From the NCBI RefSeq assembly GCF_014649395.1, contig NZ_BMSY01000001.1, positions 992,001-1,056,000 on the forward strand: a stretch of 64,000 bases of DNA, given 5' to 3'. A program made the position numbers and the translations under genes. Positions 55,481 to 63,986 of the stretch are shown here, one piece after another. The first letter of the stretch is position 1; each line of letters opens with the position of its first letter. The notes beneath the pieces were generated by a model. The model saw only the letters and a program-made list of their open reading frames with translations. It ran no database searches and was not told where the DNA came from. Origin of the DNA: Streptomyces aureoverticillatus. GTDB lineage: Bacteria > Actinomycetota > Actinomycetes > Streptomycetales > Streptomycetaceae.

Positions 55481-56799
55481 CGGTCGACGCCTCCCATCAC
55501 GGGGTCGATGGACGCGACGGCGACGATGACGTCGGCGACCTGGCCGCCCTCGCACATCGCCGCCATGGCCTGCAGATTGGTGAAGGACGGGTCCCGGAAG
55601 TGGACCCGGTAGGGGCGGGTGCCGCCGTCGGAGACGACGTGCACGCCGAGTTCGCCCTTGGGCGACTCCACGGCGGCGTAGGCCTGGCCGGGCGGCACCC
55701 GGAAGCCCTCCGTCACCAGCTTGAAGTGGTGGATCAGGGCCTCCATGGAGGTGCCCATGATCTTCTTGATGTGGTCGAGCGAGTTGCCGAGGCCGTCCGG
55801 GCCGAGGGCCAGTTGGGCGGGCCAGGCGATCTTCTTGTCGGCGACCATGACCGGGCCGGGCTCGAGCCGGTCCAGGCACTGCTCGATGATGCGCAGGGAC
55901 TGCCGCATCTCCTCCAGGCGGATCAGGAAGCGCCCGTAGGAGTCGCAGGTGTCGGCGGTGGGGACGTCGAAGTCGTACGTCTCGTAGCCGCAGTAGGGCT
56001 GGGCCTTGCGCAGGTCGTGCGGGAGGCCGGCCGAGCGCAGGATCGGGCCGGTGGCGCCGAGGGCCATGCAGCCGGCCAGGTCGAGATAGCCGACGTCCTG
56101 CATGCGGGCCTTGAAGATGGGGTTTCCGGTGGCGAGCTTGTCGTACTCCGGAAGGTTCTTGTGCATCTTCTTCACGAACTCGCGGATCTGGTCCACCGCG
56201 CCGGGCGGCAGGTCCTGGGCGAGCCCGCCGGGCCGGATGTACGCGTGGTTCATGCGCAGGCCGGTGATCAGCTCGTAGATGTCGAGAATGAGTTCACGAT
56301 CACGGAAGCCGTAAATCATGATCGTCGTCGCGCCGAGTTCCATGCCGCCGGTGGCGATGCACACCAGGTGCGAGGACATCCGGTTCAGCTCCATCAGGAG
56401 CACCCGCAGGATGGTCGCGCGATCGGGGATCTGGTCCTCGATGCCGAGCAGCTTCTCGACGCCCAGGCAGTAGGCCGTCTCGTTGTAGAAGGACGTCAGG
56501 TAGTCCATCCGCGTGACGAACGTGGTGCCCTGGGTCCAGGTGCGGTACTCGAGGTTCTTCTCGATGCCCGTGTGCAGATAGCCGATGCCGCAGCGGGCCT
56601 CGGAGACCGTCTCGCCCTCGATCTCCAGGATGAGCCGGAGCACGCCGTGCGTGGAGGGGTGCTGGGGGCCCATGTTGACGACGATGCGCTCGTCGTCGGC
56701 CCTCGCCGCGGACTGGACGACCTCGTCCCAGTCGCCGCCGGTGACCGTGTAGACGGTGCCTTCCGTCGTGGCGCGGGGGGTTGCGTGGGGAGTTGTCAC
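55477..56799 (-). CDS. nuoD: NADH-quinone oxidoreductase subunit D
   Basis: 440-residue 49-kDa-type subunit forming the quinone-binding site with NuoB. Landmarks: [59 protein letters not shown] and the C-terminal [14 protein letters not shown] 56799 has GGAGG eight nt upstream and overlaps the nuoC stop by 4 nt. It is the only nuoD in the window, which matters for the second, nuoD-less operon. Confidence 0.97.
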   Translation of the reverse strand: MTTPHATPRATTEGTVYTVTGGDWDEVVQSAARADDERIVVNMGPQHPSTHGVLRLILEIEGETVSEARCGIGYLHTGIEKNLEYRTWTQGTTFVTRMDYLTSFYNETAYCLGVEKLLGIEDQIPDRATILRVLLMELNRMSSHLVCIATGGMELGATTIMIYGFRDRELILDIYELITGLRMNHAYIRPGGLAQDLPPGAVDQIREFVKKMHKNLPEYDKLATGNPIFKARMQDVGYLDLAGCMALGATGPILRSAGLPHDLRKAQPYCGYETYDFDVPTADTCDSYGRFLIRLEEMRQSLRIIEQCLDRLEPGPVMVADKKIAWPAQLALGPDGLGNSLDHIKKIMGTSMEALIHHFKLVTEGFRVPPGQAYAAVESPKGELGVHVVSDGGTRPYRVHFRDPSFTNLQAMAAMCEGGQVADVIVAVASIDPVMGGVDR

Positions 56800-57542
56800 G
56801 AGTACGACCTCCGCTGGTCCGGAGCCGGGATCTGGGCGCCCTTGTACTCGACGGGGATGCCGCCGAGGGGGTAGTCCTTGCGCTGCGGGAAGCCCTGCCA
56901 GTCGTCCGGCATCATGATCCGCGTGAGGGCCGGGTGGCCGTCGAAGATCAGGCCGAAGAAGTCGTACGTCTCGCGCTCGTGCCAGTCGTTGGTCGGATAG
57001 ACCGCGACCAGCGAGGGGACGTGCGGATCGGCGTCCGGGGCACTGACTTCGAGGCGGATCAGGCGGTTGTGGGTGATCGAGCGCAGGTGGTAGACGGCGT
57101 GCAGCTCGCGGCCCTTGTCGCCGGGGAAGTGCACTCCGGAGACGCCGGTGCACAGCTCGAAGCGCAGGGCCGGGTCGTCGCGCAGGGTGCGGGCCACCCG
57201 GACGAGGTACTCGCGCGAGATGTGGAAGGTGAGCTCGCCGCGGTCGACGACGGTCTTCTCGATGGCGTTCTCGGGGACGAGGCCCTGTTCCTCCAGGGCG
57301 CCTTCGAGTTCGTCGGCGACTTCGTCGAACCAGCCGCCGTAGGGGCGCGAGGTGGCGCCGGGCAGCGTGATGGTGCGGACGAGGCCGCCGTATCCGGAGG
57401 TGTCGCCGCCGTTCTCGGCGCCGAACATGCCCCTGCGTACGCCGATGACCTCGGGGGAGGTGTCGCGCGGGGCCGGGACGCCGTTGCCGTTCAGGGGCTC
57501 GCCGCCGGGCGCGCCCTCGCTGTTCGGGTGCTTCTCGCTCAC
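56796..57542 (-). CDS. nuoC: NADH-quinone oxidoreductase subunit C
   Basis: 248 residues. The 30-kDa domain signature is [20 protein letters not shown] followed by [20 protein letters not shown]. The N-terminal 70 residues are less conserved. GTG 57542 overlaps the nuoB stop by 4 nt. It lacks the long Pro-rich tail of nuoC2. Confidence 0.96.
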   Translation of the reverse strand: MSEKHPNSEGAPGGEPLNGNGVPAPRDTSPEVIGVRRGMFGAENGGDTSGYGGLVRTITLPGATSRPYGGWFDEVADELEGALEEQGLVPENAIEKTVVDRGELTFHISREYLVRVARTLRDDPALRFELCTGVSGVHFPGDKGRELHAVYHLRSITHNRLIRLEVSAPDADPHVPSLVAVYPTNDWHERETYDFFGLIFDGHPALTRIMMPDDWQGFPQRKDYPLGGIPVEYKGAQIPAPDQRRSYS

Positions 57543-58093
57543 CGCAGCAGCCCCTTCATCTCAATGGTGGGGAGTGCCTTGAGGGCCGCCTCCTCCGCCT
57601 CGCGGGCCGCTTCCTCGGCGTTCACGCCGAGCTTGGAGGTCTGGATCTTCTGGTGCAGCTTGAGAATGGCGTCCATCAACATCTCGGGCCGGGGCGGGCA
57701 GCCGGGCAAATAGATATCAACCGGGACGACGTGGTCAACGCCCTGCACAATCGCGTAATTGTTGAACATTCCGCCCGAGGATGCGCAGACCCCCATGGAG
57801 ATGACCCACTTGGGGTTCGGCATCTGGTCGTAGACCTGGCGCAGGACGGGCGCCATCTTCTGGCTCACCCGGCCGGCCACGATCATCAGGTCCGCCTGGC
57901 GCGGTGAGCCGCGGAAGACCTCCATGCCGAAGCGCGCCAGGTCGTACCGCCCGGCGCCGGTCGTCATCATCTCGATGGCGCAGCACGCGAGTCCGAACGT
58001 GGCGGGAAAGACGGATGACTTGCGCACCCACCCTGCGGCCTGCTCGACGGTGGTCAGCAGGAATCCGCTCGGCAGTTTCTCTTCGAGTCCCAT
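57539..58093 (-). CDS. nuoB: NADH-quinone oxidoreductase subunit B
   Basis: 184 residues. N2 cluster ligands Cys37-Cys38 ([10 protein letters not shown]), Cys103 (GVCASSGG) and Cys132 (LPGCPPRPE). A short stretch at 57705-57775 is A+T-rich compared with the rest and covers the segment [20 protein letters not shown]. It starts 13 bp after the nuoA stop. Confidence 0.97.
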   Translation of the reverse strand: MGLEEKLPSGFLLTTVEQAAGWVRKSSVFPATFGLACCAIEMMTTGAGRYDLARFGMEVFRGSPRQADLMIVAGRVSQKMAPVLRQVYDQMPNPKWVISMGVCASSGGMFNNYAIVQGVDHVVPVDIYLPGCPPRPEMLMDAILKLHQKIQTSKLGVNAEEAAREAEEAALKALPTIEMKGLLR

Positions 58094-58106
58094 GCTCAGT
58101 GGCTCC

Positions 58107-58466
58107 TCAGTCCCATTCCAGGCCGCCGCGCCGCCATACGTACGCGTAGGCGACGAAGACGGTGAGCACGAAGAGCAGCATCTCCACGAGCCCGAAAATC
58201 CCCAGGGCGTCGAAGGTGACGGCCCAGGGGTAGAGAAAGACGATCTCGATGTCGAAGACGATGAAGAGCATCGCCGTCAGGTAGTACTTGATGGGGAAGC
58301 GCCCGCCGCCGGCCGGCGTGGGGGTCGGCTCGATACCGCATTCATAGGCCTCGAGCTTCGCGCGGTTGTACCGCTTTGGACCGATAAGCGTGGCCATGAC
58401 CACGGAGAAGATCGCAAAGCCTGCCCCGAGGGCTCCCAGTACGAGGATGGGCGCATAGGCGTTCAC
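58107..58466 (-). CDS. nuoA: NADH-quinone oxidoreductase subunit A
   Basis: First gene of the 14-gene operon. 119-residue, three-helix subunit with [35 protein letters not shown] and [12 protein letters not shown] 58466 is preceded by GAGGAGCG. Next to B, C, D and so on in the canonical order A-B-C-D-E-F-G-H-I-J-K-L-M-N, with most junctions overlapping by 1-8 nt, so the whole operon is translationally coupled. Confidence 0.97.
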   Translation of the reverse strand: MNAYAPILVLGALGAGFAIFSVVMATLIGPKRYNRAKLEAYECGIEPTPTPAGGGRFPIKYYLTAMLFIVFDIEIVFLYPWAVTFDALGIFGLVEMLLFVLTVFVAYAYVWRRGGLEWD

Positions 58467-58528
58467 CGCTCCTCGCTCCTCTCAGTCGGCACTGACTGCT
58501 GGCGGTTGCGTCGGGCCCGCGAAGATCG

Positions 58529-58557
58529 CTTACATGTGAAGCAGGTCACAAGCCCAA
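58529..58557 (-). promoter_or_regulatory. nuo operon promoter with Rex (ROP) operator
   Basis: TGTGAAGCAGGTCACA at 58535-58550 closely matches the Streptomyces Rex operator TGTGAACGCGTTCACA: both outer half-sites TGTGAA and TCACA are intact. On the minus strand it lies between a -35-like TTGGGC (58557-58552) and a -10-like TGTAAG (58534-58529), spaced 17 nt, so bound Rex would block RNA polymerase. Rex is the NADH/NAD+-sensing repressor known to control nuo in S. coelicolor; the rex gene is not in this window. Confidence 0.7.
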
Positions 58558-59217
58558 CTGCCCCGCATCTTATGCCTGCCGGTCTGTGATCTGCGACACG
58601 GGGTGCGACAACGGCTTTGTGATCTCCACCACCTGACGAAGGATCATGAAGTCGGATGAGCGGTGATCTTCGTACGCGAAGCACCTGAGTGATCACCAGA
58701 GGTGACATCTCGGCGCGTCGGTGCTGGTCGGGGCGGGGTTGCACTATCAAGCGGTGTCCACTACAGGCAAATTGGCGCTGGACGTGATCGCTTGATAGAG
58801 GAGCGCGTTCACACTTTGGCGGCAGAGATGTGGACGGGTGTGGACGTCTGGGGACGTGTGCACCGATTCACGAGTCGACCGCCACGGCGCCACCGGAAAG
58901 GCCACGGGAAAGTTCTCGAGAAGGTTCTCGGGAAAGATCTCGGTGCGGTCTCGGCGAGGTCTCGGGGAGATGCAACAAGCCTCCGGAGGTGACCTGTGCC
59001 ACACCCGAACTGGTGGGCAAACAACCGGGCTTGGCCAACCGGCTCACCGGGTGGTAGTCCACGGGCAATTCGGGCGTAACACAGAAAACCCATGATCACA
59101 GGCGTGATCACGACTGTCCGCATTGCCCGTTACGGCGTCAATAAGAAGCGACACGCCCGGGATTCAGCCGCTCGCCGGGCAACTGTGGCGCAGCACACGT
59201 TTCTTGAAGGGAACCGT
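58558..59217. other. Long divergent intergenic region between nuoA and the NlpC/P60 gene
   Basis: About 660 bp without a supported gene. It contains repeated GTGATC words (58586, 58619, 58663, 58689, 58784), a long inverted repeat with arms CTATCAAGCG (58744-58753) and CGCTTGATAG (58789-58798), a tract with period about 15 around GTTCTCG (58910-58945), and small stems near 58990-59070. This must hold the promoter and a long leader of the NlpC/P60 gene. Confidence 0.5.
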
Positions 59218-60087
59218 GTGTCCCTGATAGCGGTTGTTCTCATGTCCCACACCGCTCACATACCCAGCCACCGGAAGCCCCGCCGCAGCGCGTCGAAGAT
59301 GGCTCTGCGCGCCGGAGTTGCCGGTGGCGTCCTCAGCACCCTGGCAGTGGCCGGCGCCGCTGGTACGGCGAACGCCGCCGAGCCGGTGACCGAGACCATC
59401 GAACTGCCCACCCTGACGGCCGATCTGTCCGCGCAGATCGCCCAGTCGGCGGACGCCACCGCGCAGACCGCCGACAGCTACGAGGCCCGCGCCCAGCAGG
59501 ACGCCGCGGCCGTGAAGGCCGCCAAGCAGGCCGCCAAGGACCAGGCCGAGGCCAAGAAGAAGGCGGCGGAGGCCAAGAAGAAGGCCGAGGCCGAGGCCAA
59601 GCGCAAGGCCGCGCAGGAGCGCGCCGCGCGGGACTCCGAGCGCACGCAGCTCAGCACCGCCTCCGCGCCCTCCTCCTCCGGCGGCGGCTCGTCCGCCTCC
59701 GCCCCGTCCTCCGACGCCCCCGCGCCCGCCAGTGGCAGCGTCGGGACGGTCATCAGCTTCCTGAAGGCGCAGCTCGGCGACGCGTACGTCATGGGCGCCT
59801 CGGGCCCCAACGCGTGGGACTGCTCCAGCCTCGTGCAGGCCGCGTTCAAGCAGGCGGGCGTGGACCTGCCGCGCGTCTCGCAGAGCCAGTCGACCGTCGG
59901 CACCGAGGTCGGCACGTCCAACCTGCAGGTCGGCGACATCCTGTACTGGGGCGGCAAGGGCTCCGCGTACCACGTCGGCGTGTACATCGGCGGCGGCCAG
60001 TACCTCGACGCCGCGAACCCGAGCAAGGGCGTCGTCATCCAGGACCTGTCGGGCTACCCCGCCTCCGGCGCGGTACGAGTGCTCTGA
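59218..60087 (+). CDS. Secreted NlpC/P60 peptidoglycan endopeptidase
   Basis: 289 residues. A hydrophobic signal region (about 30-55; GVAGGVLSTLAVAGAAGTAN) leads to an Ala/Lys/Glu-rich, probably coiled-coil spacer (about 75-145), a Ser/Gly/Ala linker and the C-terminal NlpC/P60 domain. Catalytic Cys202 is in AWDCSSLVQAAFKQAG and His252 in AYHVGVYIGG. It should cleave peptide cross-links in the wall. The GTG at 59218 has AAGGGA at good spacing. The ATG at 59242 (MSHTAHIPSH) matches homologues as I remember them but has no ribosome site, so the start is uncertain by eight codons. Confidence 0.93.
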   Translation: MSLIAVVLMSHTAHIPSHRKPRRSASKMALRAGVAGGVLSTLAVAGAAGTANAAEPVTETIELPTLTADLSAQIAQSADATAQTADSYEARAQQDAAAVKAAKQAAKDQAEAKKKAAEAKKKAEAEAKRKAAQERAARDSERTQLSTASAPSSSGGGSSASAPSSDAPAPASGSVGTVISFLKAQLGDAYVMGASGPNAWDCSSLVQAAFKQAGVDLPRVSQSQSTVGTEVGTSNLQVGDILYWGGKGSAYHVGVYIGGGQYLDAANPSKGVVIQDLSGYPASGAVRVL

Positions 60088-60098
60088 GCTGAACAGGG

Positions 60099-60134
60099 AA
60101 AGGGCTGTTGCTCCCGCGGGAGCAACAGCCCTTT
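60099..60134 (+). terminator. Terminator of the NlpC/P60 gene
   Basis: Perfect 36-bp palindrome: AAAGGGCTGTTGCTCCCG (60099-60116) followed directly by its complement (60117-60134), ending in TTTCG. Starts 11 bp after the stop. Confidence 0.9.
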
Positions 60135-60201
60135 CGTGTGTCCGCTGACGCGATGTCGCGGCCGGTTCGGCACCGCCGAGCAGCGCCATCGTGGCTGATG
60201 A

Positions 60202-60236
60202 CCGTTGCGGCGGGGTGGAAACCCCCGCCGCAACGG
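60202..60236 (-). terminator. Terminator of the FAD reductase gene
   Basis: CCGTTGCGGCGGGG (60202-60215) and CCCCGCCGCAACGG (60223-60236) form a perfect 14-bp stem around a 7-nt loop, 3 bp downstream of the reductase stop on the minus strand. Confidence 0.9.
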
Positions 60237-60239
60237 CGC

Positions 60240-61523
60240 CTAAGCCTTTGGCGCCACCTTGCTCAGGCCGTTGATGATGCGGTCCATCGCGTCGCCGCCC
60301 GTCGGGTCCGTGAGGTTCGCCAGCATCTTGAGGGTGAACTTCATCAGGACCGGGTGGGTGAGGCCCCGCTGGGTGGCGATCTTCATGACCTTCGGGTTGC
60401 CGATGAGCTTCACGAAGGCGCGGCCGAGCGTGTAGTAGCCGCCGTAGACCTCCTTGAGCGTCTTCGGGTAGTTCTGCAGGGCCAGTTCGCGCTGGGCGGG
60501 CGTGGCGCGGGCGTGCGCCTGCACGATGACGTCGGCCGCGATCTGGCCGGACTCCATGGCGTACGCGATGCCCTCGCCGTTGAACGGGTTGACCAGGCCG
60601 CCCGCGTCACCGACGAGCAGCAGCCCGCGGGTGTAGTGCGGCTGGCGGTTGAAGGCCATCGGCAGGGCGGCGCCGCGGATGGGCATCGTCATGTTCTCGG
60701 GCGTGTAGCCCCAGTCCTCGGGCATCGAGGCGCACCAGGCCTTGAGGATCTCGCGCCAGTCGAGCTCCTTGAAGGCGGCGGAGGTGTTCAGGACACCGAG
60801 GCCGACGTTCGACGTGCCGTCGCCCATGCCGAAGATCCAGCCGTAGCCGGGCAGGAGCCGGTCCTCGGTGCCGCGCCGGTCCCACAGTTCCAGCCAGGAC
60901 TCCAGGTAGTCGTCGTCGTGGCGCGGCGACGTGAAGTACGTACGCACCGCGACGCCCATCGGGCGGTCCTCGCGACGGTGCAGGCCCATCGCGAGCGACA
61001 GCCGCGTGGAGTTGCCGTCCGCGGCCACGACCAGCGGCGCGTGGAAGGTGACCGGCGTCTTGTCCTCGCCGAGCTTGGCGTGCACGCCGGTGATGCGGCC
61101 GGTGCGGTCGTCGATGATCGGGGCGCCCACGTTGCAGCGCTCGTGCAGCCGCGCGCCCGCCTTCTGCGCCTGCCGGGCCAGCTGCTCGTCGAAGTCGTCG
61201 CGCTTCCGTACGAGTCCGTAGTCGGGGTAAGAGGCGAGTTCCGGCCAATCCAGCTGCAGCCGGGAGCCGCCTCCGATGATGCGGAGCCCCTTGTTCCGCA
61301 GCCAGCCCGCCTCTTCGGAGATGTCGATTCCCATCGACACGAGCTGCTTGGTGGCGCGGGGCGTGAGGCCGTCGCCGCAGACCTTCTCCCGTGGGAACGC
61401 GGTCTTTTCGAGGAGCAGTACGTCGAGTCCCGCCTTCGCCAGGTAGTAGGCGGTGGTCGAACCGGCTGGCCCGGCCCCGACGACGATGACGTCAGCGGTG
61501 TGTTCGGAGAGGGGCTCGGTCAC
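60240..61523 (-). CDS. Geranylgeranyl-reductase-family FAD oxidoreductase (MenJ-like)
   Basis: 427 residues. N-terminal FAD motif DVIVVGAGPAGSTTAYYLAK, the family segment FPREKVCGDGLTPRATKQLV, and the second FAD contact LLLVGDAGGLVNPFNGEGIAYAM (shown here across GDAGGLVNPFNGEGIAYAM). This family reduces double bonds of isoprenoid chains; mycobacterial MenJ saturates one isoprene unit of menaquinone. Partially saturated menaquinones are typical of Streptomyces, so the same job is the best guess. GTG 61523 has a GGGGAG element upstream. Single gene with its own terminator. Confidence 0.88.
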   Translation of the reverse strand: MTEPLSEHTADVIVVGAGPAGSTTAYYLAKAGLDVLLLEKTAFPREKVCGDGLTPRATKQLVSMGIDISEEAGWLRNKGLRIIGGGSRLQLDWPELASYPDYGLVRKRDDFDEQLARQAQKAGARLHERCNVGAPIIDDRTGRITGVHAKLGEDKTPVTFHAPLVVAADGNSTRLSLAMGLHRREDRPMGVAVRTYFTSPRHDDDYLESWLELWDRRGTEDRLLPGYGWIFGMGDGTSNVGLGVLNTSAAFKELDWREILKAWCASMPEDWGYTPENMTMPIRGAALPMAFNRQPHYTRGLLLVGDAGGLVNPFNGEGIAYAMESGQIAADVIVQAHARATPAQRELALQNYPKTLKEVYGGYYTLGRAFVKLIGNPKVMKIATQRGLTHPVLMKFTLKMLANLTDPTGGDAMDRIINGLSKVAPKA

Positions 61524-61620
61524 GGCGGGTTCTCCCCAAGGCTCGAAATCTGTGTGCCGACGGGCACGGGATATGGGCAGTCTATGAGGCGGTACCGATC
61601 AACCTGGCGAAGGGCCACTT

Positions 61621-62217
61621 GTGAGCGATGTGAGCGACGTGAGCGACGTAAGCCCCGTGAACGGAGCGGGCGCCGTGAGTGACGCGGACGCCGCGAACGG
61701 CACGGGCACCGCGGGCGTCGCGGCCCCGGCCGTCCGGCTGCGCGTCCCGACCGACGAGGACGCCTTCGTCTGGCACCGTCTTTTCGACGACCCGGAGGTC
61801 ATGGAGTTCGTCGGCGGCTGGAGTCGGGAGCGCTCGACGTACGAGGAGCTGACCGCGCGGCAGCGCAGACACGACGCCGAACTCGGCTTCTGCCTGTGGA
61901 CCCTGCTCGCCCCCGAGGGCGAGCCGGTCGGCTTCGCCGGCGCGATGCCGTGGCCGCGGGAGTGGGGGCCGACGGGCGAGATCGAGATCGGCTGGCGCCT
62001 CGCGCGCGCGGCGTGGGGACGCGGGTACGCGACCGCGGCCGCGCGGGCGACGCTGGAGCGGGTGCGGGCGGCGGGCGTGCGGTCGGTGGTCGCGATGATC
62101 GACATACGCAACGAACGGTCGATGGCGGTCGCGCGGCGCCTGGGCATGGAGCGCGCGGAGACGTACACGTCGCCCGGCACGGGCGTGACGGCGTACTGCT
62201 ACCGGCTCACGTTGTAG
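61621..62217 (+). CDS. GNAT-family N-acetyltransferase
   Basis: 198 residues. A low-complexity N-terminus starts with VSDVSDVS, encoded by a 9-nt tandem repeat GTGAGCGAC that offers several in-frame GTG starts; the true start could be any of them. The GNAT fold begins near residue 38 (VRLRVPTDEDAFVWHRLFDD), with the acetyl-CoA loop RAAWGRGYATAAARATL and the following MIDIRNERSMAVARRLGMER, typical of RimJ-like enzymes. Divergent from the FAD reductase. Confidence 0.88.
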   Translation: MSDVSDVSDVSPVNGAGAVSDADAANGTGTAGVAAPAVRLRVPTDEDAFVWHRLFDDPEVMEFVGGWSRERSTYEELTARQRRHDAELGFCLWTLLAPEGEPVGFAGAMPWPREWGPTGEIEIGWRLARAAWGRGYATAAARATLERVRAAGVRSVVAMIDIRNERSMAVARRLGMERAETYTSPGTGVTAYCYRLTL

Positions 62218-62222
62218 GGACT

Positions 62223-62266
62223 CCCCCGGTCGGGTACGCGGTCGCCCCCGGTCGGCTACGCGGTCG
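62223..62266. repeat. 22-bp tandem repeat
   Basis: Two 22-bp units, 62223-62244 and 62245-62266, differing at one position; each starts CCCCCGGTCGG. Located between the GNAT stop and the candidate promoter of the PASTA gene. Confidence 0.85.
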
Positions 62267-62280
62267 TGTCCCGGCCGGGG

Positions 62281-62308
62281 TTGTGGTCGTGCGTGGCGGA
62301 GCTACCCT
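62281..62308 (+). promoter_or_regulatory. Candidate promoter of the PASTA-domain gene
   Basis: TTGTGG (62281-62286) and TACCCT (62303-62308) with a 16-nt spacer. The start codon at 62335 would lie about 20 nt after the transcription start. Confidence 0.45.
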
Positions 62309-62334
62309 GCCCCATACCGCTGGGGGTGACGCCT

Positions 62335-62691
62335 GTGCCGAATACACCCGGGCCCGTCGGGCCTCCGGAAGTGCGCGTACCGCGCTTCGTCGGGCTGATG
62401 GCGATGGACGCGCGCGAGACGGCCGCCCTGCACGGCGTCCGGCTCACGGCGCCCGACCGGCCCGACTTCCACGACCTGGTGCTCGACCACGTCGTACGCC
62501 AATATCCCCCGCCAGACGTGGAGATCCCGCGCGGCGCCGCCGTGACCGTGTGGTTCGACGTGGGCCCGCAGGAGGGCGGGGGCGGCACGGGCGTACGCGA
62601 GCCGCGGCGCCCGGCGCCTCCCGGCGGCGGGCTCCGGCGTGAGCTGGACGAGCCGGGGCAGCCGGAGGTGGGGGTCGTCGGCGGGACGTGA
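62335..62691 (+). CDS. Small PASTA-domain protein
   Basis: 118 residues. A single PASTA-like domain (about 12-78): VRVPRFVGLMAMDARETAAL at the start and PRGAAVTVWFDVGP at the end match the fold that senses peptidoglycan in kinases and penicillin-binding proteins. No signal peptide or membrane helix is seen, so it appears cytoplasmic, which is odd for PASTA. The C-terminal 35 residues are Gly/Pro/Arg-rich. GTG 62335 is chosen; GTG 62326 is an alternative. Confidence 0.7.
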   Translation: MPNTPGPVGPPEVRVPRFVGLMAMDARETAALHGVRLTAPDRPDFHDLVLDHVVRQYPPPDVEIPRGAAVTVWFDVGPQEGGGGTGVREPRRPAPPGGGLRRELDEPGQPEVGVVGGT

Positions 62692-62765
62692 CGGAGGCGG
62701 CGCGCGCCTGGGGCGTGCGCCGCCTCGAAGTGCCGTACGCCGGAGGGGTGTCCGGGCTGGCCGGG

Positions 62766-63986
62766 CTAGCCGGTGAGATGCCAGGTGTCGAGCGCCGTCT
62801 GATGCGTCCGCGCGCCGTGTCCGGCCGGCCAGAAGTCCTCGCGCCAGGAGAGCTGGAGCGCGTACTCCGTGCCGTTGTCGGCGATGTAGCTGTGGTTGAT
62901 CGCGTGGATGGTGCGGTCCGCGCGGTCCTTGTACGTGTACTCCCAGACCGCGGCCGGGCGCCCCCGGAAGGTGGTGTCCTCCAGGCGGACGCGCCGGTAG
63001 TCGGACTTGTCCGGGTCCTTCTTGGCGTGCACCTCCATGTTCTTGAGGTTTCCGTACGAGGTGTAGTCGGCGTTGTCGATGACGCCGATCTGGAAGTTCT
63101 CCGGGCCGGTCACGCCCGCGTACGTGATCTGCGTCGGGTTGTCGCCCCGCTCCCGGCTCCAGCCGTCGGGGACGGCGAACGAGAAGCCCATGGTGTCGGT
63201 CACGCGCTTCGAACCGGAGGGCACGGGGGCGACGTCGGCGCTGTCGGTGGCACCGTCGTCCGTGCCGCCGTCCGTGCTGCCGTCGGTGCCGCCGTTGTCC
63301 GTCGACGGGTCGGACGGCGTGGGCTGCGCGGCGTCCTCGGTCGGGGCGTCCGACGTCGGCCCCTGGGACGACTCCTCGGTTCGGCTGACGGCCGGCCGAT
63401 CGTCCTTGCCCTTGGCGTCCGACTTGTCGTCGCCGTTGTCCTGCCAGAGCAGGATGCCCGCCGCCGCGCCGCCGCCGACGACGAAGGCTCCGGCGAGCGT
63501 GGCCACCCAGACGCCCGCGCGACCGCGCGGCCTGCGCGCAGCGGGCTGCGGGGCCTGCGGATGGCCGAGTTGGAAGGTGTGGGCGGCGTCGTACGAGGCG
63601 GAGGCGGGGTGTTGGGGCGGGGTGCCGTGGGACGGGGTGCCCGGAGTGCCTGGGGTGGCCGGGGGCGGCGGGCCTGGAGCCGGGACCCCGGCTCCGTGGA
63701 GCGGCAGAGCGCTCTGGGTGGGCGCGGCGTGCGTGTCAGGACGCGCGCCGGGGCCAGAGACGGGGCCCGCGCCGGAGCCAGGGCCCGAGCCAGAGCCCGA
63801 GTCGGGACCCGCTCCGCCCGCCGCGCCAGCGCCCATGCCGAGGCCCACGCCGGAACCGGCCGCACCACCAGCCACACCGCCGACCTCGGGCACCCCAGGC
63901 ACGCCACCGACCCCAGGCGCCCCGCCAAACCCCGGCGGCCCAGGCGGCACGGGCGGTCCGCCCACCCCGCTCCCCTGTCCCGCCAT
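62766..63986 (-). CDS. Membrane-anchored protein with C-terminal extracytoplasmic domain, possibly 5'-truncated
   Basis: 406 residues from ATG 63986, but the frame stays open to the right edge, reading LLAR just before the ATG, so this may be the C-terminal part of a longer protein. The first 150 residues are Gly/Pro/Ala-rich and disordered. A single helix (about 158-180, VWVATLAGAFVVGGGAAAGI) is followed by an acidic Asp/Thr/Ser linker. A C-terminal domain of about 135 residues starts GFSFAVPDGWSRERGDNPTQ and includes VRLEDTTFRGRPAAVWEYTY. This layout is common in the sensor part of streptomycete Ser/Thr kinases, so a kinase domain may lie outside the window. Confidence 0.75.
   Translation of the reverse strand: MAGQGSGVGGPPVPPGPPGFGGAPGVGGVPGVPEVGGVAGGAAGSGVGLGMGAGAAGGAGPDSGSGSGPGSGAGPVSGPGARPDTHAAPTQSALPLHGAGVPAPGPPPPATPGTPGTPSHGTPPQHPASASYDAAHTFQLGHPQAPQPAARRPRGRAGVWVATLAGAFVVGGGAAAGILLWQDNGDDKSDAKGKDDRPAVSRTEESSQGPTSDAPTEDAAQPTPSDPSTDNGGTDGSTDGGTDDGATDSADVAPVPSGSKRVTDTMGFSFAVPDGWSRERGDNPTQITYAGVTGPENFQIGVIDNADYTSYGNLKNMEVHAKKDPDKSDYRRVRLEDTTFRGRPAAVWEYTYKDRADRTIHAINHSYIADNGTEYALQLSWREDFWPAGHGARTHQTALDTWHLTG

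Noticed and set aside
58960..59217. Possible c-di-AMP (ydaO-type) riboswitch before the NlpC/P60 gene
   Set aside because: Such switches precede many streptomycete cell-wall hydrolase genes, but the conserved GACAGCTAACC-type segment that I remember from the rpfA leader is not present here; only small unspecific stems are seen.
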